Positions 17,203 through 25,265 of a DNA stretch of 64,000 nt are shown here, in pieces (position 1 is the first letter of the stretch; each line of letters starts with the position of its first letter). The notes under the pieces were generated by a model that had not been told where the DNA came from, did not search any database, and worked only from the letters and a program-made list of their open reading frames with translations. Position numbers and translations under genes: made by a program. This DNA is from DATJOJ01 sp035507035. Lineage in GTDB: Bacteria > Acidobacteriota > Terriglobia > Terriglobales > Acidobacteriaceae. Where the stretch lies: assembly GCA_035507035.1 (NCBI GenBank), contig DATJOJ010000028.1, forward strand, positions 1-64,000, read 5' to 3'.

Positions 17203-18729
17203 TTACAAATGTTGACGCGGTGGATTCAGGGGTAGTCCAGCTTGTAGTTGCATCAAATTGGCTGCTGCCCCCGCATGGCCCGGATCGAAGCGCAAACATT
17301 GGCGATAGCTGGCCATAGCTTCATCCCGTCTACCCAGTCGAGCCAGCGAATTGCCGCGGTTATGAAAGGCCTCGGAATACGCAGGAAAGATTGCGATCGC
17401 ATGATCGTAAGCTTGAATCGCTCCCAGATCGTCGCCGCGTGCCGCCCGCAGAATTCCGTAAAAGTAATACACCTTCGCGCTGTTCGGCGAAGTCTTCACC
17501 AGCTTGGTGTAGAAGCGGTCGGCATTGAGCCAATCGAGATTGCGTACAACCGTTCGCGTGCCAAACACCAGCGCCACGACAATCAACCCTTCCTTCCAAT
17601 ACCGGCTTCGCGCCAGCAGGATCGCCAGCAGCAACGCCAGCGCTAGGCTGGGAACGTATGCAAGCCGCTCGCCCATGATCGTGCCAATCGGAAACAAAAC
17701 ATTCGAGGTTGCCGAGAACAGAATTGCATACGCCAGCACCGGCGCCCGGAATTGCCTGTTGCGCCAGGCTAAAATCAGGGCCGCAATTGCCAACGCGAGA
17801 CCTGCCCAGGCGCGCACATCCTGCAGGCCCATCACCAAACGAATTTCTTTGTAGGAGTAATCCGCGGAAAGTGTGATCGGCACGACGGTTTTAAACAAGT
17901 ACAGGCATTGAATCCAGAGCGCAGTAAAAATCCGTGGTCCGGTGCCCACAAGCCCCATCGGATTATCGATTGCAGGAATGAACGCTCCCACGGCCACGAT
18001 ATGATGCGCGACCAGCGCAGCCGCTAGGACCATCGCCCCACCGGCTGCCGCGATCCACGATTCACGCGACCGCCATTCTTTAGGCGGAAAAATCAGCGGC
18101 ACCGCCGCGAATGCCGCCGCACTTTCTTTCGAGAAAACAGCCAGGGCGAGCAACAGAACTGCCCAAACTGGTCGCCGACGGTAATAAAGGATGAGGGCGC
18201 CGAGCCCAAATGCCGCTGCCAGCAGCTCCGCGGAACCAACCACCGAAGTCGTCGCTTCGGTATGAATCGGAAACAGTGCGAACAGCGCGCTGGCAATGAA
18301 AGCAGTCCGTGGTGGTGTCCGCACTTCCAAAAAGAAGGAATAAAGCAGCAGCACTACTGCCAGACCTAACCCTAAGCCCAACGCATGAAAAATCGCGGGA
18401 TGGCTTCCGCCACCTGCCGTCCAAGTCAAGGCCCAGATCGCTTGCGTGACCGGCCGATAAAGTTGCAGCCCGCGACGATCTGGCCAGTAGCCGCTGGCAA
18501 AGATGTGTAGAAACTGCCGCAGAGAGCGAGGGTGCAGGCCCTCATTCTGTACGATCACCGGCATATCATCGAAGACAAAGCCGCAGGCCAGTGCGCCAAG
18601 GTTGGGCAACAAAAAAGCCAGCGCCAGCCACCACTTGACGCCGGGGATGGCCGGTTGGGCCGCTGCAACGGCCTGAGCCTGCTCCGAGACATGTTTCTTT
18701 TGTTGACGAGCTCGACGCTGACGACTCAT
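17203..18729 (-). CDS. TMTC-like membrane glycosyltransferase with TPRs
   Basis: The 508-residue protein has about ten transmembrane segments and C-terminal tetratricopeptide repeats (about 410-495; YYFYGILRAARGD, AFHNRGNSLARLG). The first loop carries CGFVFDDMPVIVQN, an acidic pair typical of GT-C enzymes and of the TMTC O-mannosyltransferase family. LYRPVTQ and FPIHTEATTSVVG are also family-like. It may transfer a sugar from a lipid carrier to exported proteins; this is inference. The ATG at 18729 has GGGAAG upstream and gives a start with a basic cytoplasmic tail. Confidence 0.72.
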   Translation of the reverse strand: MSRQRRARQQKKHVSEQAQAVAAAQPAIPGVKWWLALAFLLPNLGALACGFVFDDMPVIVQNEGLHPRSLRQFLHIFASGYWPDRRGLQLYRPVTQAIWALTWTAGGGSHPAIFHALGLGLGLAVVLLLYSFFLEVRTPPRTAFIASALFALFPIHTEATTSVVGSAELLAAAFGLGALILYYRRRPVWAVLLLALAVFSKESAAAFAAVPLIFPPKEWRSRESWIAAAGGAMVLAAALVAHHIVAVGAFIPAIDNPMGLVGTGPRIFTALWIQCLYLFKTVVPITLSADYSYKEIRLVMGLQDVRAWAGLALAIAALILAWRNRQFRAPVLAYAILFSATSNVLFPIGTIMGERLAYVPSLALALLLAILLARSRYWKEGLIVVALVFGTRTVVRNLDWLNADRFYTKLVKTSPNSAKVYYFYGILRAARGDDLGAIQAYDHAIAIFPAYSEAFHNRGNSLARLGRRDEAMASYRQCLRFDPGHAGAAANLMQLQAGLPLNPPRQHL

Positions 18730-18827
18730 CTGACTTCCCGGATGGTCAGCTGTCAGACGCCTGCCTGTCAACTCAGTTGGCAGTGCGCCCCGTGAGATTT
18801 ACCCGGCAACGAACCAGTAATCGGACT

Positions 18828-18856
18828 TTTACCTGGGGTATCTTCCGTGGTATAAG
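18828..18856 (+). promoter_or_regulatory. Sigma-70-like promoter for the PilZ gene
   Basis: TTTACC (18828-18833), a 17-base spacer and TATAAG (18851-18856) precede the PilZ gene. Transcription would start near 18863, about 34 bases before the start codon. Confidence 0.5.
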
Positions 18857-18896
18857 GGCAAATTAGTTGGCTTGGACTCCATCCGGGAGGGATAAT

Positions 18897-19268
18897 ATGG
18901 AGTTGGCTTTGGCAGGCAGTAACGGCCAGAAGCGAGGAGGGCATGTGTCCGAAGCGCGGACGGGAAAGCGATTTCCCCTGGAATTGCCGATCAAGATTCA
19001 CGGCGCAGAAGAAAGCGGACAACACAGCGGCGTCACTGGAAACCTGAGCGCCGCCGGCGTCTACATTCGCGCCGATGCGGCCTTAGAAGTGGGTTCCAAT
19101 GTTGAGTTCGAAATTTCCTTGCCGCCGGAAATGACCGGTGCCAAAGAGAACGTCGTTGTCCAATGCCGGGGACGCGTGGTGCGTACCGACGATCCCAACC
19201 CGGGCAAGGGCGAGGAAGGCCGCGGAGTGGCCTGCGTGATCGATTCTTACGACTTCGTTCGCCAATGA
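18897..19268 (+). CDS. PilZ-domain protein
   Basis: The 123-residue cytosolic protein has a candidate RxxxR c-di-GMP-binding motif (ARTGKRFPLE) followed by TGNLSAAGVYIRAD, equivalent to the (D/N)xSxxG motif. It also has a beta-barrel pattern to the end. Such single-domain proteins alter motility, secretion or matrix functions when c-di-GMP binds. GGAGGG lies six bases before the ATG at 18897. A response regulator follows 94 bases later on the same strand, so the two may share signalling. The second Arg is replaced by Lys-Arg spacing, so binding needs testing. Confidence 0.8.
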   Translation: MELALAGSNGQKRGGHVSEARTGKRFPLELPIKIHGAEESGQHSGVTGNLSAAGVYIRADAALEVGSNVEFEISLPPEMTGAKENVVVQCRGRVVRTDDPNPGKGEEGRGVACVIDSYDFVRQ

Positions 19269-19362
19269 CACCAACGCCGCTGCAGCGGCCCCGCAGCGAG
19301 CGGGATGCTCGCGCAACAGCCGGTCGTAGAAGCCGGCGCTGCAAAGATTCGAGGTTCAGACC

Positions 19363-20037
19363 ATGCTGAAGCTCATTTTGGCCGACAATCAGGCAATCTT
19401 CCGGGCGGGAATCGCCAAAGTTCTGGCGGTGGAAGACGAGATGCGCATTGTGGCGCAGGCCCAGACGTCCGAGCAGATGTTTATGGCGCTCGACAAATTT
19501 CGCGCCGCCGTGCTGGTTGTCGCCGGAGGATTTCACACTGATTTCGGCGCTGTGGTGGGGGCATCCAACAAAGTAAAGACCCGTGTCGTCGTCCTCGCCG
19601 ATACCGGCGAGAGCGCCCAGCGCTACATCACCAACGGAGCGCAGGGAGTGGTCTACCGCAATGTCACGAGCGCGGCGCTGGTCGATTGCGTGCGAAAAGT
19701 GGCCCGGGGCGAGAATTGGGTTCAGGACATCGCCGTTCCGAGCGAGCTCACCGAGAACGATATGGTCGGTCTGCGAGTTCGCGATCGCCTGACCGCCAAA
19801 GAACTACGCATCGTGGCGCTCATCGTTCAGGGATATAAGAACAAAGAGATCGCGTCCCAACTCGGCACAACCGAGCAGGTCATCAAAAATTACTTGCGCA
19901 ACGTATACGACAAGATCGGCGTCTCCGATCGCCTGGAGTTGGCGCTATTCACCATCCATCACCGCATTCTGAACGAGGCGGCGGCAGCTACCGCTGCAGC
20001 CTTGCCACAACAGCCAGGTCAAGCCGTGCCGTCGTAG
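19363..20037 (+). CDS. NarL/LuxR-family regulator with degenerate receiver
   Basis: The 224-residue protein has a receiver-like domain (1-115) and a LuxR-type helix-turn-helix (about 145-205; LTAKELRIVALIVQGYKNKE, then IASQLGTTEQVIKNYL). In the receiver the acidic pocket is reduced to ADNQ. The usual phospho-acceptor Asp strand reads VLVVAGG, so Asp is missing. It is therefore probably not switched by phosphorylation. It is followed by a strong terminator and preceded by the PilZ gene. A conserved-core HTH suggests it still binds DNA. Confidence 0.88.
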   Translation: MLKLILADNQAIFRAGIAKVLAVEDEMRIVAQAQTSEQMFMALDKFRAAVLVVAGGFHTDFGAVVGASNKVKTRVVVLADTGESAQRYITNGAQGVVYRNVTSAALVDCVRKVARGENWVQDIAVPSELTENDMVGLRVRDRLTAKELRIVALIVQGYKNKEIASQLGTTEQVIKNYLRNVYDKIGVSDRLELALFTIHHRILNEAAAATAAALPQQPGQAVPS

Positions 20038-20055
20038 AATTTTTTCGAAACGATG

Positions 20056-20086
20056 AAAAGGCCGCCGAAAGGCGGCCTTTTTTGTT
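20056..20086 (+). terminator. Intrinsic terminator
   Basis: AAAAGGCCGCC-GAAA-GGCGGCCTTTTTT forms a perfect GC-rich stem with a GNRA-type loop and a T-run directly after the response-regulator gene. It also reads as a terminator on the other strand. Confidence 0.92.
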
Positions 20087-20226
20087 CCCTTTCGGACGCG
20101 AATCTGCTTTCCCATCCATTTTGACAACTTTCTAGCAAATCTATGACGAAAATTTGACACCTGACTTCAGGCCTTTCGGCTACCATTCCTGCGGGCTTAA
20201 GACCCATGCCCCGATGAGGCGCTAAA

Positions 20227-21393
20227 ATGTTGCACAAGCGATTTTTCTTAGCGGCGGGAATTCTCTATCTTTCGTCATTTGCGGTGCAGGTGCTTGCCGC
20301 CCCTCAGCCGTCGGACAGTCCATCCAAACGATCGACCGGTGCCAACTCGAACATTCTCGTCATCCCTAGGTTCGGCGGCCAAATCCTCGGCTATGCCGTC
20401 GATCCGGGCGGCACGGAAGGAATCCTAAGCGAAGCTGTCGCTCTTGCAAACGGCAACGTGCTAGCCGCTACCGAAACCTTCGACCAATCCACCGGAAAAA
20501 TCTTGAAGGTCATTGCCAAGACCGAAACTCAAGATGACTTTGCCACCCAGGGCATCTTCGGCAGTGTTGGCATGGTGCTCTATCAGCACAAGGGTTCGAA
20601 TTATTTCCTCACGATGAATCCGTTCAGCGGAAATAAGTTCAACGGCGCGTGGAAGCCGCCGATCAAGCCCCAATATCAGCTATGGGCGACGAGCGCCGAC
20701 GACGGCAGCTCCGACGTCGCCGCGTACCAGTCCTCTTATGACACCGGCCTTACTTATGTCTTCGCCTCAAACATAGCCAAGAACACCTTCGGTCCGCAAA
20801 TATCTCTGCAATCCATCATTGATGTCGATGAATTTTTTCATCCGCTGATTGCGCTTGATCGCAAAACCGACGAAGCGGTGCTTGCCGATTCTCAGGATTG
20901 CTCGGAGCCGGACTGCGTCATGAGCATTGCGCTGGTGAATCTTTCCAGCGGCAAGATTACTGAGTTCACCGATAACTTGGGCGTGGGCACGGTCAACGGT
21001 CTTGCGGTTGACTCGAACACCGGCATCGCCTGCACCACGACCGCCATCGATCAGGGAGCCGAATTCTACAATTTGGCGGAGGAAACCGGTTTCGAGGTCC
21101 AGATTCCCAACGCTGGCAATGGCATCCAGGCTGGGTTGGATGTGGAATTCGATCCCATTCACAAACTCTTCGTGATCACACAGTACAGTTCCACCGGCAA
21201 TCCGAAAGATCCTGAACCACGTGTTTATGTGTATGACGAAGCCGGGAACGTGCTTGAAACGATCACCGGAATTCAACGAATTCCGGTGAGTCCGGCGCCT
21301 ATTGCGCTGAATCCTGTGACAAGGGAAGGCTTCATCCCCGTGATCGTGGAACCGGCCGACGAAGCTCTTGAGCTGCAGTCGTTCAGCTACTAA
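20227..21393 (+). CDS. Secreted beta-propeller-like protein
   Basis: This 388-residue protein has a signal peptide (MLHKRFFLAAGILYLSSFAV, cleavage near residue 25). The mature part has repeated short beta segments (NGNVLAATET, NPFSGNKFNG, LSSGKITEFT, DVEFDPIHKLFVIT) that suggest an NHL or WD-like propeller. No catalytic residues are recognised. It has two Cys pairs near SQDCSEPDC. It stands alone between a terminator and a convergent terminator hairpin. The function is unknown. Confidence 0.75.
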   Translation: MLHKRFFLAAGILYLSSFAVQVLAAPQPSDSPSKRSTGANSNILVIPRFGGQILGYAVDPGGTEGILSEAVALANGNVLAATETFDQSTGKILKVIAKTETQDDFATQGIFGSVGMVLYQHKGSNYFLTMNPFSGNKFNGAWKPPIKPQYQLWATSADDGSSDVAAYQSSYDTGLTYVFASNIAKNTFGPQISLQSIIDVDEFFHPLIALDRKTDEAVLADSQDCSEPDCVMSIALVNLSSGKITEFTDNLGVGTVNGLAVDSNTGIACTTTAIDQGAEFYNLAEETGFEVQIPNAGNGIQAGLDVEFDPIHKLFVITQYSSTGNPKDPEPRVYVYDEAGNVLETITGIQRIPVSPAPIALNPVTREGFIPVIVEPADEALELQSFSY

Positions 21394-21403
21394 GTAAGGT
21401 AAC

Positions 21404-21431
21404 CGAGGACGGGCAAGGCCGCCCGTCCTCG
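21404..21431. terminator. Bidirectional terminator hairpin
   Basis: CGAGGACGGGC (21404-21414) and GCCCGTCCTCG (21421-21431) pair perfectly around AAGGCC, between the convergent genes ending at 21393 and 21436. A T-run at 21441-21446 follows on the plus strand within the end of pruA. The stem resembles the palindrome at 53314. Confidence 0.7.
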
Positions 21432-21435
21432 CCAG

Positions 21436-23022
21436 TTAAATTTTTTCCGCGATCGACTTGGCCTGCGTGAACAACAGCAGATAATCCGGGCCCCCGGCCT
21501 TCGAATCCGTTCCCGACATGTTGAAGCCGCCAAACGGATGTGCTCCCACCATCGCGCCCGTGCATTTGCGATTGATGTAGAGGTTGCCGACGTGGAAATC
21601 CTGCTTGGCCCGCTCGATCTTATCCTTTGATCCTGTATACGCCGCCCCGGTCAGGCCAAACTCCGTGTCGTTGGCGATCTCCAGCGCATGATCAAAATTC
21701 TTCGACTTGATCACCGCCAGCACCGGCCCGAAGATCTCTTGCTGCTCGAGCGTTGATCCAGGCTTGATGTCGGCAATCACGGTAGGCTGAATGAAATAAC
21801 CCTCGCCCGGTGCGCGTTCACCACCCGTAATCAGCCGCCCATCGTGCTTGCCAATCGCGATATACGAAAGAATCGTCTTCATCGAGGATTCGTTGATTAC
21901 CGCGCCCATGTTCGGATTCTCTGCCGGATCGCCGACCGTAATTTTTTCAACGCGCGCTTTGAGCGCTTCGAGGAATTTGTCGTAGATTCGCTCATCCACA
22001 ATCGCGCGCGAGCACGCCGAACACTTTTGTCCCTGGAACCCGAACGCAGCTTGCGCCACGCCTTCGACCGCCGCGTTGAAATCGGCATCCGCGTCGACGA
22101 TGATCGCGTCCTTTCCGCCCATTTCAAGGATCGTCCGCTTGATCCAGATTTGCCCGTTCGCCACTTCCGCCGCTCGTTTGTTAATGTCGAGCCCAACTTC
22201 GCGCGAGCCGGTAAAGGCGATATAACGCGTTTTTGGATGGGAGACAATTGCGTTGCCGAAAGTTGCACCCGATCCCGGACAGAAATTCACCACGCCTTCC
22301 GGCAACCCGGCCTCTTCAACCAGTTCAATAAACTTTGCCGCAATGGTTGGGGAATCACTCGACGGCTTCAAAATAACCGTGTTTCCCGAAACTACCGATG
22401 CCATCGTCATGCCGGCCATAATCGCGCAGGGGAAATTCCACGGCGGAATCACCGCGCCCACGCCCAGCGGAATGTAGCGCAAAACGTCGCGCTCGCCGGG
22501 CATCTGCACATCAGTCTTTGCTTTCGCCAGGCGCAGCGCCTCGCGGCCGTAGTACTCGGTGAAGTCGATGGTCTCGCAAATATCGGCGTCGGCTTCCGCC
22601 CAGTTTTTGCTTACTTCAAACACCATCCACGCGGCAAACTCGAACTTCCGCTCGCGCAGCAAGTCTGCGACGCGGAATAGCAAGCTGGCCCGCTCTTCAA
22701 CGGAGGTCCGTTTCCACGACTCGAATGCCGCCAATGCCGCCTGCATCGCCGGTTCAACGTGCTCTTTCCCGGCTTTTTGGTGAATTCCCACCACCTGCGA
22801 CGGATTGGCGGGATTCAGCGACTTGATCTTGTCACTGGTTTTGACTCTTTTGCCGCCGATGATCAGGTCGTACTCGCGGCCGAGCTGGCCGCGTACTTTT
22901 TCGATGGCGGCGCGCATCTTCCGCGCATTTTCTTCTTTGCTGAAATCGGTCAGGGCCTCGTTCTTGAACGGGCTGTCGTGGAGGCGAACTTGTGTGTGGA
23001 GTGGGGCTTCAACGGTTGCCAT
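21436..23022 (-). CDS. pruA: L-glutamate gamma-semialdehyde (P5C) dehydrogenase
   Basis: This 528-residue enzyme oxidises glutamate semialdehyde to glutamate with NAD+, the last step of proline and ornithine breakdown. It shows the aldehyde dehydrogenase features: PPWNFP, the FTGSREVG nucleotide-binding motif, E300 in LEMGGKD and catalytic C334 in GQKCSACSR. The long N terminus (SPFKNEALTDFS) and length are those of the RocA/PruA type. No proline dehydrogenase lies nearby. The ornithine aminotransferase at 36461 makes its substrate, so the two may act in one path despite being 13 kb apart. Confidence 0.94.
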   Translation of the reverse strand: MATVEAPLHTQVRLHDSPFKNEALTDFSKEENARKMRAAIEKVRGQLGREYDLIIGGKRVKTSDKIKSLNPANPSQVVGIHQKAGKEHVEPAMQAALAAFESWKRTSVEERASLLFRVADLLRERKFEFAAWMVFEVSKNWAEADADICETIDFTEYYGREALRLAKAKTDVQMPGERDVLRYIPLGVGAVIPPWNFPCAIMAGMTMASVVSGNTVILKPSSDSPTIAAKFIELVEEAGLPEGVVNFCPGSGATFGNAIVSHPKTRYIAFTGSREVGLDINKRAAEVANGQIWIKRTILEMGGKDAIIVDADADFNAAVEGVAQAAFGFQGQKCSACSRAIVDERIYDKFLEALKARVEKITVGDPAENPNMGAVINESSMKTILSYIAIGKHDGRLITGGERAPGEGYFIQPTVIADIKPGSTLEQQEIFGPVLAVIKSKNFDHALEIANDTEFGLTGAAYTGSKDKIERAKQDFHVGNLYINRKCTGAMVGAHPFGGFNMSGTDSKAGGPDYLLLFTQAKSIAEKI

Positions 23023-23165
23023 AAATGACCTCGGAAGTAATATGGATGCTGCTGAGATTAGTGCCGAACTATTAATTTTAGCACCGAGGAGCCCATGCTA
23101 TTTTGCGAAGCGCCTCGATGGTAGAATCCCGCGTTGGGACATGTTTTACTCCCAAGGACGCTCAC

Positions 23166-23516
23166 GTGAAGGCATCCATTAACGGTTTTTACGCGGTCTA
23201 TCTGACCGGAACGGCCGGCCAAGGCCTCGTGATGCTGATCTTTAAAGATCGCACAATCGTTGGCGTGGACATTTCAGGGGTTAAGTACGACGGTTCTTAC
23301 GAGGAGCACCCCAACGGCTACGACGTCAGACTGAAGATTTCGATTCCACCCAACACAATTCTGATTCAGGGTGTCAGGGCAGGGCCGGAGGGGGAGACAT
23401 CGGAACTCGATTTTCATCTGCCCGCCGATTTCCTCGATCAGCCATTTATCCGAGTTAACGCAAAACACGGGCCGGTGAACGCGAAGGTTATGAGGCTTCG
23501 GGAGCTCGATGACTGA
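23166..23516 (+). CDS. GrlR-like small regulatory protein
   Basis: The 116-residue protein starts VKASINGFYAVYLTGTAGQG at a GTG with AAGGA upstream, followed by VMLIFKDRTIVGVDISGVKYDGSY. This beta-sandwich pattern resembles the GrlR family, small proteins first known as type III secretion regulators but widespread in soil bacteria. No secretion system is present here. Its stop overlaps the start of the next gene by eight bases, so the pair is translationally coupled. The family call is tentative. Confidence 0.6.
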   Translation: MKASINGFYAVYLTGTAGQGLVMLIFKDRTIVGVDISGVKYDGSYEEHPNGYDVRLKISIPPNTILIQGVRAGPEGETSELDFHLPADFLDQPFIRVNAKHGPVNAKVMRLRELDD

Positions 23517-24060
23517 AAAACTCGCATTGTGCGCGGCCATTTTCAGTGCGATAGCAACGGCGCTCGCGGCTGTCGCCACGTGGCGGGCTCCGATCACAGC
23601 GGCCAAGCTTGCAGAATCCCTACGTCGTGCCGCTGAGGACGCAAGTGAGCGACAAAGGCAGAAGATGTTAATTTTCACGACTTTAATGCAAGAGCGCAGC
23701 GAAATATATTCCAAGGATAGTGTGCGGGCTCTGAACCTGATTGATGTCGTGTTCAACGAGTCGAGAGATGTACGCGAGGCTTGGTCGGAACTGCTTTCTG
23801 CGCTCAACATGAGGCCGATGCTGAACTATGTGGTAGACGAAAGGCTTCGCCGACTGCTGTCGGCGATAGCAGCTGACCTGGGCATCGCCGATCAGTTGCG
23901 GAACGATGATCTTTCACGCTTTTACCTTCCGACAATTCAGGCTCAGGAGAGGCTTATCAGGGAGATACAACTTAGACAAGCTTTTGAAAGCCTGCAAGCT
24001 CAGCAAGCAGAGGCAAATGCCGCAGGCGTACAAAGCACGGTGTGGCCACCGAAACCCTGA
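23509..24060 (+). CDS. Single-pass membrane protein of unknown function
   Basis: The 183-residue protein has one N-terminal hydrophobic helix (LALCAAIFSAIATALAAVAT) and a long helical cytoplasmic part rich in Arg, Glu and Gln, probably coiled coil. It resembles small membrane proteins of the DUF6680 kind, but this is tentative. The reading frame begins within the end of the upstream GrlR-like gene, indicating coupled translation and a shared role. No enzyme motif is visible. Confidence 0.65.
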   Translation: MTEKLALCAAIFSAIATALAAVATWRAPITAAKLAESLRRAAEDASERQRQKMLIFTTLMQERSEIYSKDSVRALNLIDVVFNESRDVREAWSELLSALNMRPMLNYVVDERLRRLLSAIAADLGIADQLRNDDLSRFYLPTIQAQERLIREIQLRQAFESLQAQQAEANAAGVQSTVWPPKP

Positions 24061-24081
24061 TTTCCTTCCCTATCAAATCGG

Positions 24082-24369
24082 TTACCGCCTCCAAGGCCTC
24101 ATCACTCGATACCCCGGAACCGCTGTCGGCGCTGTTTTAGTGGCTTCCAGCAACTTTCGCCGCACCAGCCATCGCACCCCCAACTGCGCCGCACTTTTCG
24201 AAATGCCAATGGCATCGGCGACCGTCTGATAGCTGGCATAGACTCGTTCCCGCCTCACCCGTCCTGCTTCATACGTGAACCAGAGATAGATTAGAAAGCT
24301 GGTCGGTTGGTGATCGTGGCCGATCAAGTCACGCATCAGGACGTCTACGACATAGTCATCGACGTTCAT
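24082..24369 (-). CDS. Small helix-turn-helix protein
   Basis: The 95-residue protein (start MNVDDYVVDVLM) has a winged-helix core: VYASYQTVADAIGISKSAAQ, then VRWLVRRKLLEATK. This resembles the Lrp/GntR-like HTH of replication or plasmid proteins. Longer upstream extensions are unlikely because they overlap the divergent VOC gene leader. Its targets are unknown. It lies convergent to the membrane-protein gene at 23509. Confidence 0.68.
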   Translation of the reverse strand: MNVDDYVVDVLMRDLIGHDHQPTSFLIYLWFTYEAGRVRRERVYASYQTVADAIGISKSAAQLGVRWLVRRKLLEATKTAPTAVPGYRVMRPWRR

Positions 24370-24469
24370 CGCTATACCAGCCGATACTATAGCAAACACT
24401 ACCTGATTGCGTCGCCTCTGCCGCTTTCCTATACTGCATTGCGAAATCGCTTTAGGGGGTAAACGAAAA

Positions 24470-24835
24470 ATGATTCGAGGCATTAAATTCGTGAATGTAC
24501 CGGTTTCCAACCAGGACAAAGCCGTCAAATTCTATACCGAGAAGCTGGGCTTCCGCGTGCTCACCGACCAGCCTTACGACGACAAGCAGCGCTGGATCGA
24601 ACTCGGCATTCCCGGCGGTGACGCGGGAGTCGTGCTTTTCAATACCGACGATGACGCTGGCCGAATTGGAGGACGCCAGCCGATCTCGTTCTGGTGTGAC
24701 GATGTCATGGCCACGGCGCAGGTGCTCAAAAGCAAAGGTGTCGGGTTCGCCATGGAACCAAAGAAAGAAGAATGGGGATCCTGCGCCATCTTCAAAGATC
24801 AGGACGGAAATCAGTTTGTGCTGTCGTCGAGATAA
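24470..24835 (+). CDS. VOC-family (glyoxalase-like) protein
   Basis: The 121-residue protein is one vicinal-oxygen-chelate module pair: MIRGIKFVNVPVSNQDKAVK, FYTEKLGF, and the closing ACIFKDQDGNQFVL. Metal ligands may be the Glu in RWIELGI and the late residues in the KDQDGN loop. The N-terminal His of glyoxalase I is replaced by Asn-Val. Members act as lyases, dioxygenases or resistance proteins, and no specific substrate can be given. The DUF1801 gene follows 12 bases later, so they form an operon. Confidence 0.87.
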   Translation: MIRGIKFVNVPVSNQDKAVKFYTEKLGFRVLTDQPYDDKQRWIELGIPGGDAGVVLFNTDDDAGRIGGRQPISFWCDDVMATAQVLKSKGVGFAMEPKKEEWGSCAIFKDQDGNQFVLSSR

Positions 24836-24847
24836 ACGAGGAGCGCC

Positions 24848-25258
24848 ATGCGCACCGCAGGAACGAACAAAGCTGTGTACGATCTGCTCGATCCGTATCC
24901 GCCAGAGGTTCAGAAACTCGCTCTCGCCAGCCGAAAATTCGTGTTGCGAATTGCCCCTAAAGCGATGGAGATGGTCGATACGAAATCAAAGGTCATCGGC
25001 TTCGGCTTCGGTACGGGTTATAAAGACATGATCTGCAGCCTCATGCCCGCGAAAACCTGGGTCACGCTGGGAATCGGCTGGGGCGCCGAGTTGCCCGATC
25101 CGCAAAAGTTGACGGAAGGAAGTGGCAAGGTTCATCGCCATGTGAAGCTGAAGTCAAACTCGGACTTGGAGAACCCAGCGCTGGAAGATCTCCTCAAAGC
25201 CAGCTTGGCGCGATCGGAGAGCCAGCGCCAGGAAACGAAGGCTAAATCGCCACGGTAA
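24848..25258 (+). CDS. DUF1801-domain protein
   Basis: The 136-residue cytosolic protein has the DUF1801 (YdhG-like) pattern: YPPEVQKLALASRKFVLR, a central FGFGTGYKDMICSLMP strand pair and a C-terminal VHRHVKLKSNSDLENPAL. Members of this fold bind small molecules or metals (relatives of frataxin-like YdhG), but the function is open. It lies 12 bases after the VOC gene, probably as a two-gene operon. The C terminus is a basic low-complexity tail. Confidence 0.82.
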   Translation: MRTAGTNKAVYDLLDPYPPEVQKLALASRKFVLRIAPKAMEMVDTKSKVIGFGFGTGYKDMICSLMPAKTWVTLGIGWGAELPDPQKLTEGSGKVHRHVKLKSNSDLENPALEDLLKASLARSESQRQETKAKSPR

Positions 25259-25265
25259 AGTAATA

